Source: Myxococcales bacterium (GTDB lineage Bacteria > Myxococcota > Polyangia > Fen-1088). Taken from it: DNA of 7,704 bases. Positions 1 to 6,798 of the stretch are shown here, piece by piece. The number at the start of each line of letters is the position of its first letter. The stretch's first letter is position 1. Location: NCBI GenBank assembly GCA_003159055.1, contig PMLH01000406.1:1-7704 (forward strand), written 5' to 3'. The translations under genes were made by a program, and so were the position numbers. Under the pieces are notes generated by a model, which was not told the origin of the DNA, did no database searches, and saw only the letters and a list, made by a program, of their open reading frames with translations.

Positions 1-726
1 AACCCACAGAGCCTCCGTTTGCGTCACCAGTGCGACTTGTTCGATGTCGATGCTGACGTAGCTCTCGGCAGACTCGGCGGTCCATAGCGCAGAGAATGAA
101 ATGGGCGTGCCCGGCGTAACCGCGTTCAAATCGACCGGCGCCCCTTGCATGTCGTTGAGCATTGGCAGGAGTTGCGGATTCTGATTGGGGCGGCGGGCGT
201 CGCGAAAGGCTTGCGCGACATCCAGGGAAACGCCGGTAGGGCCGCAGGTCAGGCGTTCGAACACGAAGGTCAGGCTTTCATTCCAGAGCAGCCGCACCGG
301 CTGGCTGTACCCGCCGGTTTCATCGGGCGCAGCTGGCCGAACGATTGGCTTTCCGGATTGTTTCGGCATGCCCAGCGGACCGAACACCCGGCAAGCGTCC
401 GTCGGGATGGTCAGACTGACATCGTTGCCGGTCGCCGCGGGATCGACGGTGTCCTGGATGCACGTGCTGCTGACCGAGCTGTCCTCGGCCGCCAGCGCGG
501 GCGAGGTACAGAACGACCATGCGATCGCAACGTCGCTTTGCGACCCAGCCGGCGTCGCCGCAAGAGCTGTGTACGACACCGCCCCGCCGGGCGGGCTTTC
601 GGGCGGTTCGGCGCGGACGGCAAGAATGCGCGGCGTGGTCACGAGCGCGGTCGAGCGATCGATGCCGGATCCGCATGCGGAAGGCGAGGCAAGGAAAACA
701 GCGCAGACGACAGCCGAGGCTCGCAT
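1..726 (-). CDS. Predicted lipoprotein, C-terminus cut by window edge
   Basis: This frame is open from an ATG at 726 to the left edge: 242 codons with no stop, so the C-terminus is missing. The N-terminus MRASAVVCAVFLASPSACGS has one Arg, a hydrophobic stretch and Cys18 in a lipobox-like PSAC; Pro at -3 is not ideal, so lipidation is likely but not certain. After a short linker comes PRILAVRAEPPESPPGGAVS (about residues 32-51), the start of a beta-rich domain of a kind I associate with myxobacterial surface lipoproteins (recollection, not a search). Residues 70-160 contain several Cys that could pair in the periplasm. The ATG lies one base after the TAG of the TonB receptor gene, with only a weak GAG about 7 nt upstream, which suggests translational coupling. 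It may be an accessory lipoprotein of that receptor; no function can be assigned from sequence alone. Confidence 0.72.
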   Translation of the reverse strand, partial: MRASAVVCAVFLASPSACGSGIDRSTALVTTPRILAVRAEPPESPPGGAVSYTALAATPAGSQSDVAIAWSFCTSPALAAEDSSVSSTCIQDTVDPAATGNDVSLTIPTDACRVFGPLGMPKQSGKPIVRPAAPDETGGYSQPVRLLWNESLTFVFERLTCGPTGVSLDVAQAFRDARRPNQNPQLLPMLNDMQGAPVDLNAVTPGTPISFSALWTAESAESYVSIDIEQVALVTQTEALWV

Positions 727-727
727 G

Positions 728-2782
728 CTAAATCTCGAGTCGAAAACCGCCTACGGCCAGCAAGGGCAGCCCAGTTACGTACGCATGGCGAGCGTAGTCG
801 CCGGAATAGACGATCTCTTCGGGGTTCTTTCGATGGGTGGCGTTCAAGACCTCCAGGCTCAAGCTGAATCGCAGCGAACTGCGCTGCCAGCTTCGCTCCG
901 CGCGCAGGTCAAGCTCGGCGAAGGCAGGTAGGCGAGAGGAATTGTGCTCGCCAAGAATCGGCCGGTACCCGCCCGCGCTGGCGTCGTAGTAGGCGGCCGC
1001 GACCGGCGTGCGCGGCATTCCGGTGGCGTAGCGAAAGCGCGCGCCGGCGAACCAGCGTTGGCCGTGGTACCCCAGCACCGCGGTCAGCACGTGGGTCTGG
1101 TCGTAGTAGAGCAGGCGCCAGTCGGCATCGCCCGGCGTGCGTCGCAGTGAACGGGACAGGGTGTATGAAATCAACCCGCACGCGCCCCCGGCTTCGCAGT
1201 CGCGCCGGACGAGCACCTGGGTTCCGTAGCTTCGGCCTTCGCCTCCCTGCACCAACGATTGCGCAAGCGCCGGCTGTGTGTCGGGATTGCGTACCGGCAA
1301 GTCGTCGAGCTTGCGCGCGAAGGTTGCGCTTTCGATGGTCACGCCACGACCGCGAAGCGCCGCGGAAAGCACGGCATCTATCGCGCGACTTGGGCCAAGG
1401 CGGGGCGAGCCGAACACCGGGCTCAGATCAGCGGCGTCGGGAAGCTGATGGTGGACGCCGCCGGATGCCCCGACGTCGAGCCAAGGCGTGGCCACGGCGT
1501 GGATCGCTAGGCGAGGCTCGGCCGACCAGGACGTGCGCGAAAAACCCACGCGCGGTGTAAGCCCTGTCGGCGGCAGGGTGCGGTCGCTGCTGATGAGCGC
1601 ATTATCGAAACGGACGCCTGGGTGAATGTCCCAGCGGCCGAAGTGCAATTTCGCGAGCGCGTAGGGTGCGATGTCGCCCAAGATCGGGTGCCAGGTGTCG
1701 CTGCCGATGGCGCCGCTCGGTGCTGCGCCGAACACACTCGCGTCGCCCTCGCGCGGCGGCTCGGTCAGCGAACCGTGACGTTCCATGCTCCACACGCCGA
1801 ACAGGCCGTCGACACCAAGCTCGATCCAGTGGTTGCCGACCAGCTGGCCGTGCAAAAGGTGCGCGCCCATGGTGACCGCGGAAGCGTGCAGCGAAACCGG
1901 CACCAGCCCCAGCTGCTGGTCGAGCTTGGAGTTGTCGCTGCCCACGAAGGCGACCACGCTGGTCGTCTCACCCGGGTTAGCTTGCTCGAAACGGACCGCG
2001 GCGCGGCTGAAGCTGCGCGTGCGTGTTTCAACCAGCGTGTCGATGGGGCTCTGGGTGTCGAGGGTGAGTTGGCGACGGTCGCTTGCCGCGATTGCCTCGA
2101 CGGTCAGCTTGCGTCCTTCGTCGAGATCGACGGTGGCTTTGGCCAGTCCATCCCGATAGGCCGGCAGGGGCATGAGGGCCTGGCTTTGCGAAGAACCCGC
2201 GGCGCTTTGCAGGCGATCGAGATAGCCCAAGCGTGCCGTGGCCAGATAGCCGCCGCGTGGGCCGAGGGGGCCCCGTGCGCCGACCGACGTGTCGAGCAGA
2301 TCGGCGGCAAGCCACGCATGATGAGACTCCGCATCGGCCTCGGCGCTTCGGACCTCCACGATGCCGCCAATCGCTCGGCCGAAATTGGCGGCGAACCCGC
2401 CTGGCAGCACGGTCGCATCGCGCAACCCTTCGCTGGGCACCACTGAGCGCCAGCCGCCAAAATGGAAGAGCGTGGGAATCTCGACACCATCGAAGAGCAC
2501 GCGGCTTTCCTGCGGCGTGGATCCCCACAGCACCAACCCGTCGCCGGCCGGCGCCATGCGAGCCACGCCCGGGGCGTTTTCGAGGGCGCGGCCCAAATCG
2601 CCGCCTGCACCGGGCAGCACTTTCGCGCCAGCGGAGCCAAGGGCAAAGCTGCCGTCGCGAGCAGGCAAGGGCGGCGCGGTCACGACGGTTTCATACGTGG
2701 GTGCTGTCGCGTCTGCCACTTCGGTTGCTTGCGCCACCCAAAACGCAGTACCAAGCGCAGCGAGAGCGACGGTCACGCCCAT
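728..2782 (-). CDS. TonB-dependent outer-membrane receptor
   Basis: The 684-residue product is a gated outer-membrane beta-barrel of the type that imports ligands using TonB/ExbBD energy. A hydrophobic signal (about 1-25, ending VADA) is followed by YETVVTA (30-36), a plausible TonB box. The plug covers about 45-146, with GDLGRALENAPGVAR (61-75), SRVLFDGVEIP (93-103) and GGFAANFGRAIGGIVEVRS (128-146), all typical plug motifs. The rest is a beta-barrel rich in alternating aromatic strands, including RWFAGARFRYATGMPRTP and AFAELDLRAERSW near the end, and closing with GLPLLAVGGFRLEI. The length is normal for the family. The signal lacks a basic n-region, but the upstream lipoprotein stop is in the same frame two codons before the ATG, so no longer start exists. 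The ribosome site is weak, so coupling to the upstream gene is likely. The ligand is unknown: siderophores, cobalamin, glycans and other metals all remain possible. Confidence 0.93.
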   Translation of the reverse strand: MGVTVALAALGTAFWVAQATEVADATAPTYETVVTAPPLPARDGSFALGSAGAKVLPGAGGDLGRALENAPGVARMAPAGDGLVLWGSTPQESRVLFDGVEIPTLFHFGGWRSVVPSEGLRDATVLPGGFAANFGRAIGGIVEVRSAEADAESHHAWLAADLLDTSVGARGPLGPRGGYLATARLGYLDRLQSAAGSSQSQALMPLPAYRDGLAKATVDLDEGRKLTVEAIAASDRRQLTLDTQSPIDTLVETRTRSFSRAAVRFEQANPGETTSVVAFVGSDNSKLDQQLGLVPVSLHASAVTMGAHLLHGQLVGNHWIELGVDGLFGVWSMERHGSLTEPPREGDASVFGAAPSGAIGSDTWHPILGDIAPYALAKLHFGRWDIHPGVRFDNALISSDRTLPPTGLTPRVGFSRTSWSAEPRLAIHAVATPWLDVGASGGVHHQLPDAADLSPVFGSPRLGPSRAIDAVLSAALRGRGVTIESATFARKLDDLPVRNPDTQPALAQSLVQGGEGRSYGTQVLVRRDCEAGGACGLISYTLSRSLRRTPGDADWRLLYYDQTHVLTAVLGYHGQRWFAGARFRYATGMPRTPVAAAYYDASAGGYRPILGEHNSSRLPAFAELDLRAERSWQRSSLRFSLSLEVLNATHRKNPEEIVYSGDYARHAYVTGLPLLAVGGFRLEI

Positions 2783-2785
2783 GGC

Positions 2786-3643
2786 CTACTGCCAGTCGAA
2801 AGACAGCGCTTGCACGCCACCGCCTCGCCCCTTCGCGAAACGCGCATCCGCGCCCGTGGCCACGCCTTGCGCCTGCATACGAATCTCTCCGTCGCGCAGC
2901 ACGAAGGTCTTCCAGTGCGCGGCGCTGGCCTGGCACAGCGAATAGGCGTCGACCCTGACCAGGTAGGTCCCGGCGGGCGGTGCGGCCCACGCGACGGTTT
3001 CCGCGCGCCGGCCGTCGATCACGCAATTGGCGTTCGAATCGAATCCGAAGATCCCTTGCGTGGTGCCGTTACTGAGGTCGGTCTGAGGCGACGCAATGTC
3101 GCCCGCCCACAGCTCGTTGCCCAGTGGATCCACGACGTGCAGGTCCAGATCCGCCTCGGTATCCCAAGCAAGCTCGACCACCAGGGCGCCAGCGGGCGGA
3201 GCCGCAGGCAGTATGCCGAAGTTCGCGCTGCTGGCCGGACCTGGTCGCCCACCTGCATCGACCGCCACAAGACAAATCCGTGCTTCGGGTCCGGTCAGCG
3301 ATGCCAAAAATCCGAGCGAGGCCGAAAACGTCGGCTGGTCGGGCGTCTGCGTGTCCGGCGCAGAGGCGGGCAAGATCCAATGGCCGCCATCACCAACCAG
3401 GCCGAGTAGCACGGCGGTGGCGCCCGCGCCCAGGGTTCCGCTCAGCAGAGTTCCCTGTTGGCCAGGCGTGACCCACGAGGTCCGCGCGTAGGTGCTGACG
3501 ATAGCCGGGCCGCTGTCGCCGGAAACCAGATCGCCATCGGCATACGTCGCGCCAGCGACCTGCAGCTGCGCGGTCGCGCCATCGCCAGGGGCTTTGCCGC
3601 AAGCCGATGCCAAAAGCAGCAGACAGCAAAGGCTAGTACGCAA
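2786..3643 (-). CDS. Lipoprotein with YfaP/DUF2135-like domain
   Basis: The 285-residue product starts MRTSLCCLLLLASACGK, a short basic and hydrophobic signal with candidate lipidated Cys15. The middle (about 25-145) looks like a Gly/Ala-rich beta-sandwich. Residues 155-255 resemble the YfaP/DUF2135 domain: LAWDTEADLDLHVVDPLGNE (158-177) has its WDT-x-ADLDLHV-x-DP-x-G signature, then FGFDSNANCVIDGRRAE and PPAGTYLVRVDAY with FVLRDGE. Acidic residues in the signature could bind a metal (inference). I chose the TTG at 3643: a good GAGGG (3650-3654) lies 6 nt upstream and the resulting signal peptide is clean; the nearby GTG at about 3656 is out of frame. The gene overlaps the porin stop by 11 bp. 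It probably serves as an accessory or surface partner of the porin or TonB receptor; there is no direct evidence of function. Confidence 0.78.
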   Translation of the reverse strand: MRTSLCCLLLLASACGKAPGDGATAQLQVAGATYADGDLVSGDSGPAIVSTYARTSWVTPGQQGTLLSGTLGAGATAVLLGLVGDGGHWILPASAPDTQTPDQPTFSASLGFLASLTGPEARICLVAVDAGGRPGPASSANFGILPAAPPAGALVVELAWDTEADLDLHVVDPLGNELWAGDIASPQTDLSNGTTQGIFGFDSNANCVIDGRRAETVAWAAPPAGTYLVRVDAYSLCQASAAHWKTFVLRDGEIRMQAQGVATGADARFAKGRGGGVQALSFDWQ

Positions 3644-4931
3644 GTTGCGCCCTCACGGTCAGGGTGTCGGACGGCAGGTTGGTGGGCAGGCCGGCGCTGT
3701 CGCGTCCGAGTGGGTTGCGGTTGAGGTCGAGCTCGAGCGCGATGCGATCGAGGCCGGAGAATCGCCAGGCAAGAACGAAGGCCATGGTCGAAAAGACCGC
3801 GGAGGTCGGAACCACCCGTACCGGCAATGCCGTGGAGGCGTCGAGATCGGCGTTGTACCAATCGTAGCGAAGGCCAAACACGAGGTGCGCGCCGAGCTCT
3901 TGCGTGAAGCCTGAGACGATGCCCAACTCGCGCACGTCACGGCCGCTGGCGACAGGATCCGCGGGCACCAACGCGCGGTCGAGATTGCCAGCCCAGACGA
4001 CTTCCCCGAACGCGCTGGTTTCGCCCAGGCGGGGCAGATCCACCGCCAGTCGCAGGTCGCAACCGGCGGCGAAGCGATAGAAGTTGCTCGACGGCGTGGC
4101 AGGCGAGCCGGGAATGATTTGGATTTCGCTGGTCTGAACGATCCCATCTTCGTTCTGGTCGCGCCAAACCAGCACATCCTTGGTCGCGGGCGTGCCCGCG
4201 TGAAACCCCGTGCCTTCCAGCATCGAGATGCCGCCGTCTACGCGCAGGCGCCCGACCCGAGCCACGGCGACGCCAATCCGCCCGGCGATGTCCTTGGCCG
4301 CGTTCGTGTCCTGCAGGGCGAATCTTCCCGAGCCGAGCGGCTCTCCGTTGGTCAGCGCGACCTGCAGCACGAGCGCACGCCAGCGCGCCTGCAAGCGCAC
4401 GGCGAGATCGAACGTGCCAGGGAAGAGCGCGCGGCTGACATTGCTGCGTTCGAGAAAGAGGCGGTCGCGGTCGCGCTCTTGCACCTCGGCCCCGAAGGGA
4501 ATGCGCAACAGCCCCAGCGAGACCATGAACAGATCCGTCCGCTCCGCTTGCGCGCGGGCGGCCAGGTAGGAGATCTCCGTCGACGCCAACCCCAGCGCCG
4601 GGCCATGCACGGTGTTGCCGTCCAGCTCGACCAAGCCCAGCAATCGGCCGCGGCGGATGTCAGCTTCGATGCGGGCCCGGCGAATCAGCAGGCGCTCCTG
4701 ATTGAGCGGCTCGGAGGTCGACGGCGCCAGCTGGTCTTGAGAGCTTTGTGACCAGGCAACGCCGTCGGTCTGAATGTAGCCGTGGAGTTGCACATCGGTT
4801 TGTCCGGGCGGCGGCGTGGCCGTGTCGGGCAGAAAGGGAATGGGCGGATTGGCCCGCGCCGTTCCCGCCCGGCTCAGCAGGAACAGCGCAATCACCGACA
4901 GGAGACTACGGCAGGGCCGGCAGTGTTCCAC
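3633..4931 (-). CDS. Outer-membrane porin, phosphate-selective OprO/OprP type
   Basis: The product is a predicted 432-residue outer-membrane beta-barrel. With the GTG at 4931 the N-terminus reads MEHCRPCRSLLSVIALFLL, then an AxA-type cleavage site at TARA (24-27) before NPPIPFLPD. The first strands match the Porin_O_P pattern: HGYIQTDGVAW (50-60), then ERLLIRRARIEADIRRGRLL (79-98) and GLVELDG (99-105), where Arg/Lys-rich strands face the pore in the phosphate- or polyphosphate-selective family. Many alternating amphipathic strands follow, and the chain ends LTVRAQLAY, with the C-terminal aromatic residue needed for BAM recognition. A putative extracellular loop carries an EF-hand-like motif (4125-4160). 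The frame remains open to a TTG at 4976, which would add 15 Cys/Arg-rich residues and is less likely; a GTG at about 4895 would remove the basic n-region. It overlaps the upstream lipoprotein by 26 bp. Ion selectivity cannot be read from sequence. Confidence 0.77.
   Translation of the reverse strand: MEHCRPCRSLLSVIALFLLSRAGTARANPPIPFLPDTATPPPGQTDVQLHGYIQTDGVAWSQSSQDQLAPSTSEPLNQERLLIRRARIEADIRRGRLLGLVELDGNTVHGPALGLASTEISYLAARAQAERTDLFMVSLGLLRIPFGAEVQERDRDRLFLERSNVSRALFPGTFDLAVRLQARWRALVLQVALTNGEPLGSGRFALQDTNAAKDIAGRIGVAVARVGRLRVDGGISMLEGTGFHAGTPATKDVLVWRDQNEDGIVQTSEIQIIPGSPATPSSNFYRFAAGCDLRLAVDLPRLGETSAFGEVVWAGNLDRALVPADPVASGRDVRELGIVSGFTQELGAHLVFGLRYDWYNADLDASTALPVRVVPTSAVFSTMAFVLAWRFSGLDRIALELDLNRNPLGRDSAGLPTNLPSDTLTVRAQLAY
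3650..3654 (-). promoter_or_regulatory. Ribosome binding site deciding the TTG start at 3643
   Basis: GAGGG lies 6 nt before the TTG on the minus strand, inside the last codons of the porin gene. It supports a TTG-initiated lipoprotein with an 11-bp overlap. Confidence 0.65.
4125..4160 (-). other. EF-hand-like calcium loop within the porin
   Basis: The twelve codons here read DQNEDGIVQTSE (porin residues 258-269 from the GTG start). This matches the canonical EF-hand loop: acidic or Asn side chains at positions 1, 3 and 5, Gly at 6, a hydrophobic residue at 8 and Glu at 12. It lies between predicted strands ending DVLVWR and starting IQIIPG, a loop position. No second EF-hand or flanking helices are visible, so it would be an isolated dockerin-like or OMP-loop calcium site. 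Calcium binding is an inference. Confidence 0.6.
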
Positions 4932-6558
4932 CGTTGGCCTGCTGCAGCTGTGGCATCGGCTCCTTCGGGCTCGCAAGCCTGCCTGTGCAGGCGCTGTTGA
5001 TGATGCTGGCGTAATCGGCGCCCGGTGCTACGCAATCGCCCAGCGAGGTGCGGCCGTCGGCGCTCTCACAGAAGCCACGCAGGCAGCGGGCTTTCGTGCA
5101 CTGCGTATCGGCGGTACAAGCTGCGCACGCCACGGGCGCTTTGCCGACGGTGGCCTCGAAAGCGCAGCCGCAAGGATCCGCAGGCGTGAAGGCCGACAGG
5201 TTGCCACCCTCGGTGGAACGGGTCACGGTCATCGCGCAACTCGGGACCAGTCCCTTGCCTGCCAGCAGCGCGATGGAATCGATGCCCGTGCTGGCAGCCC
5301 CGGGACCACCGGTGAAGACGTCGATCAAGGTCTTCACTTTCGCGTTGGTCGGCGTTCCGCTGGCATCCACCGAAGTCATGTAGAAGACATGCGACCAGGC
5401 CACGTAGTGTCCGTCGCGGATGCTGCGCTTGTCGAACGCGATGGCGCTGGAATCGGGCAGGTAGCTTAGGTTCTGTCCGTACGCCTGGAAGGTCAACGAA
5501 CGCAGGGCTGCGCGGTTGGCGGCACTGTCGTAGATTTCCGTGCCAAGAATACCAATCGCTTGGTCGGGCGAGGTCGCAGTGGCCACGCCGGATGCCACGG
5601 CCGTGGATTGGTCGAGGCGCTGCCCTTTCCATTTCGCGGCCGGCACGTTGATGATGGCGCCCAAGCTCACTTGCGTGCCCTTGGTGGCCGGACGAATGAA
5701 GTAGAACGATTCGTTGGTCCACGGCGAAACCTGCCCGGTTTGCCCGAATCCGAACACCAGGTAGGCCTCCTCGGCGCTGATGGCGGTGGCGAAGCTGGCG
5801 GTCGGTACGACGAACACGAAGCTCTGCACGGGACCTTTGATGGCGCCGAGCCCGGCAGGCGCAGTGGCCGTGCTGCAGGCCTGCGGGAACACGATGGGAA
5901 TGCCGAGGTCGGGCGGCACGCCCCCGGTGGGCATCGCACAGGTGGGAACCGTGCCGCTCGTGGAATTCCAGCTTGGATCGCTCGGGATGTACGAGCCGTT
6001 AGGCGTGATGTTCGCGCCCGAGTAGAGCGTATCGATGATCGAGCAGGACCCGGTGGCGACCCAGACCAGCGTTACGGGGTTGGCCTGAGCGCGCAGGACC
6101 TTGCCCACATCCCTCACGATCGGAACTTGGGTATCGCCGGTCAAGATGAAGACCGGATTCACGAGCGACGTGCACGAAGGCAGGGCGCCACCGTCGATGC
6201 CCGGATTGGTGCCGCTGTCGATGCCAAAGGTCGAGCCACCGTCGACGGTCGAGCCTGCCGTATCGATTGGTCCCGCTTCGGACGCGGCGGCGTCGACAGG
6301 ACTTCGGTTCACATCAATGCCGGCAAGCGTTGCTTCATCGGCCGCCTGGTCGGCCGACTGGTCGGGGCCGACGTCGGGGCCGGGTGTTGGCAGGTCGGCG
6401 ATGCGATCCGCTGGCGAGCCGTCGACAGCCGCAATAACCGTGGCGTCGTTCTTCGACGGGCCGTCGCTGCCGCAGCCAACGGCGGCGCCAAGAAGCGCTA
6501 TCGAAATCACGAAGGCGACCGGCGTTTCCCTGGCGGCTAGGACGAGATGCGTGCGCAT
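4906..6558 (-). CDS. PstS-like substrate-binding lipoprotein with Cys-rich tail
   Basis: The 550-residue product starts at the ATG at 6558, which has a strong AGGAG (6564-6568) 5 nt upstream; the frame extends to 6672 but that extension lacks a ribosome site. Order of parts: a signal with lipobox AVGC (Cys29); a disordered Asp/Ala/Pro/Gly-rich linker (30-128); a periplasmic-binding domain of the PstS-like type II fold (about 134-418); and a Cys-rich tail (about 440-525). The binding domain opens NPVFILTGDTQVPIVRDVGK, which resembles the TGSTAVxP start of myxobacterial PstS-like proteins with Asp replacing Ser. It continues with TLVWVATGSCS (163-173), AYLVFGFG, FYFIRPATKGT, GILGTEIYD, YLPDSSAIAFDKRSIRDGHY and AWSHVFYM. 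The tail has ten Cys, in a spacing like Dickkopf-type or EGF-like knots. It is the first gene of the operon and precedes the OprO/P-like porin, so oxyanion binding is the favoured guess. A sensory or scaffolding role is also possible, since no permease is nearby. Confidence 0.82.
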   Translation of the reverse strand: MRTHLVLAARETPVAFVISIALLGAAVGCGSDGPSKNDATVIAAVDGSPADRIADLPTPGPDVGPDQSADQAADEATLAGIDVNRSPVDAAASEAGPIDTAGSTVDGGSTFGIDSGTNPGIDGGALPSCTSLVNPVFILTGDTQVPIVRDVGKVLRAQANPVTLVWVATGSCSIIDTLYSGANITPNGSYIPSDPSWNSTSGTVPTCAMPTGGVPPDLGIPIVFPQACSTATAPAGLGAIKGPVQSFVFVVPTASFATAISAEEAYLVFGFGQTGQVSPWTNESFYFIRPATKGTQVSLGAIINVPAAKWKGQRLDQSTAVASGVATATSPDQAIGILGTEIYDSAANRAALRSLTFQAYGQNLSYLPDSSAIAFDKRSIRDGHYVAWSHVFYMTSVDASGTPTNAKVKTLIDVFTGGPGAASTGIDSIALLAGKGLVPSCAMTVTRSTEGGNLSAFTPADPCGCAFEATVGKAPVACAACTADTQCTKARCLRGFCESADGRTSLGDCVAPGADYASIINSACTGRLASPKEPMPQLQQANGGTLPALP

Positions 6559-6563
6559 GGTGA

Positions 6564-6568
6564 CTCCT
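6564..6568 (-). promoter_or_regulatory. Ribosome binding site deciding the start at 6558
   Basis: On the minus strand AGGAG is followed by TCACC and the ATG at 6558, a near-ideal 5-nt spacing. It is the strongest Shine-Dalgarno in the operon and supports the 550-residue start over the open-frame extension to 6672. Confidence 0.85.
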
Positions 6569-6669
6569 GGTGAAGGTGGTCTTCGAAGAGGCAGTGGCGG
6601 CCTCCCCTGGCACGTGACGATCACCATATTTGGAACAAGAGTCAATAATCCTTGTCCTATGTAATCTAT

Positions 6670-6702
6670 CATTTACCTGTGGGTAGCGCCGCATTTACCT
6701 TT
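6670..6702. repeat. 11-bp direct repeat spaced 22 bp
   Basis: CATTTACCTGT (6670-6680) recurs as CATTTACCTTT (6692-6702): 10 of 11 bases match, and the first nine (CATTTACCT) are identical. The 22-bp distance is two helical turns, so both copies face the same side of the DNA. This layout suits a response regulator or other dimeric activator upstream of the minus-strand operon. I do not recognise the motif as a classic PhoB box. Confidence 0.6.
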
Positions 6703-6709
6703 TGCGGCG
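6687..6709. repeat. Inverted repeat enclosing one direct-repeat copy
   Basis: CGCCGC (6687-6692) pairs with GCGGCG (6704-6709) around an 11-nt AT-rich loop that contains most of the second CATTTACCT copy. No T-run follows on either strand, so it does not look like a terminator. It may be an operator or a chance GC stem. Confidence 0.45.
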
Positions 6710-6725
6710 TCCGCCAATGAGGAAG

Positions 6726-6737
6726 GGGGAGCTCCCC
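6726..6737. repeat. Perfect 12-bp palindrome
   Basis: GGGGAGCTCCCC is a perfect self-complementary 12-mer with no loop, placed between the AT-rich zone and the tandem repeat. It has the size and symmetry of a dimeric repressor half-site pair, but no regulator can be named. Confidence 0.5.
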
Positions 6738-6749
6738 GGGCCGTGCGCG

Positions 6750-6785
6750 GATGTGCGCGATGTGTGCGATGGGCGCAATGTGTAG
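6750..6785. repeat. Four imperfect 9-bp tandem repeats
   Basis: Four contiguous 9-mers read GATGTGCGC, GATGTGTGC, GATGGGCGC and AATGTGTAG. The first three differ pairwise by one or two bases and the fourth is more diverged. The block is noncoding. It could be a binding-site array or a slipped-strand product. Confidence 0.6.
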
Positions 6786-6798
6786 GCGAAGAGGAAGA

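Noticed and set aside
1622..2446. 274-codon plus-strand open frame opposite the TonB receptor
   Set aside because: It lies wholly antisense to a well-supported receptor gene, has no recognisable domain, and such shadow frames are expected in GC-rich DNA.
2462..3409. 315-codon plus-strand open frame opposite the receptor and DUF2135-like lipoprotein
   Set aside because: It is rich in Arg, Ala and Gly without signal, domain or ribosome site, and spans the junction of two real minus-strand genes.
5560..6540. 326-codon plus-strand open frame opposite the PstS-like gene
   Set aside because: It is a low-complexity Gly/Arg-rich translation antisense to a gene with clear domains; the coding signal belongs to the minus strand.
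6580..6589. TCTTCGAAGA 10-bp palindrome in the operon leader
   Set aside because: It is short, has no partner repeat, and such palindromes are common by chance; there is too little to call it an operator.
6608..6622. TGGCAC at 6608-6613 as a sigma-54 -24 element
   Set aside because: The expected TTGC-type -12 element is absent at the right spacing (GATC is there instead).
6617..6645. TTGACT (minus strand, 6640-6645) as a -35 box for the operon
   Set aside because: The hexamer 17 bp downstream is GATCGT, and the nearest TATGGT is only 11 bp away, so no usable -10 partner is present.
6559..6672. N-terminal extension of the PstS-like lipoprotein to 6672
   Set aside because: The extension would bury the lipoprotein signal behind 38 residues and lacks a ribosome site; ATG 6558 has AGGAG at 5 nt.
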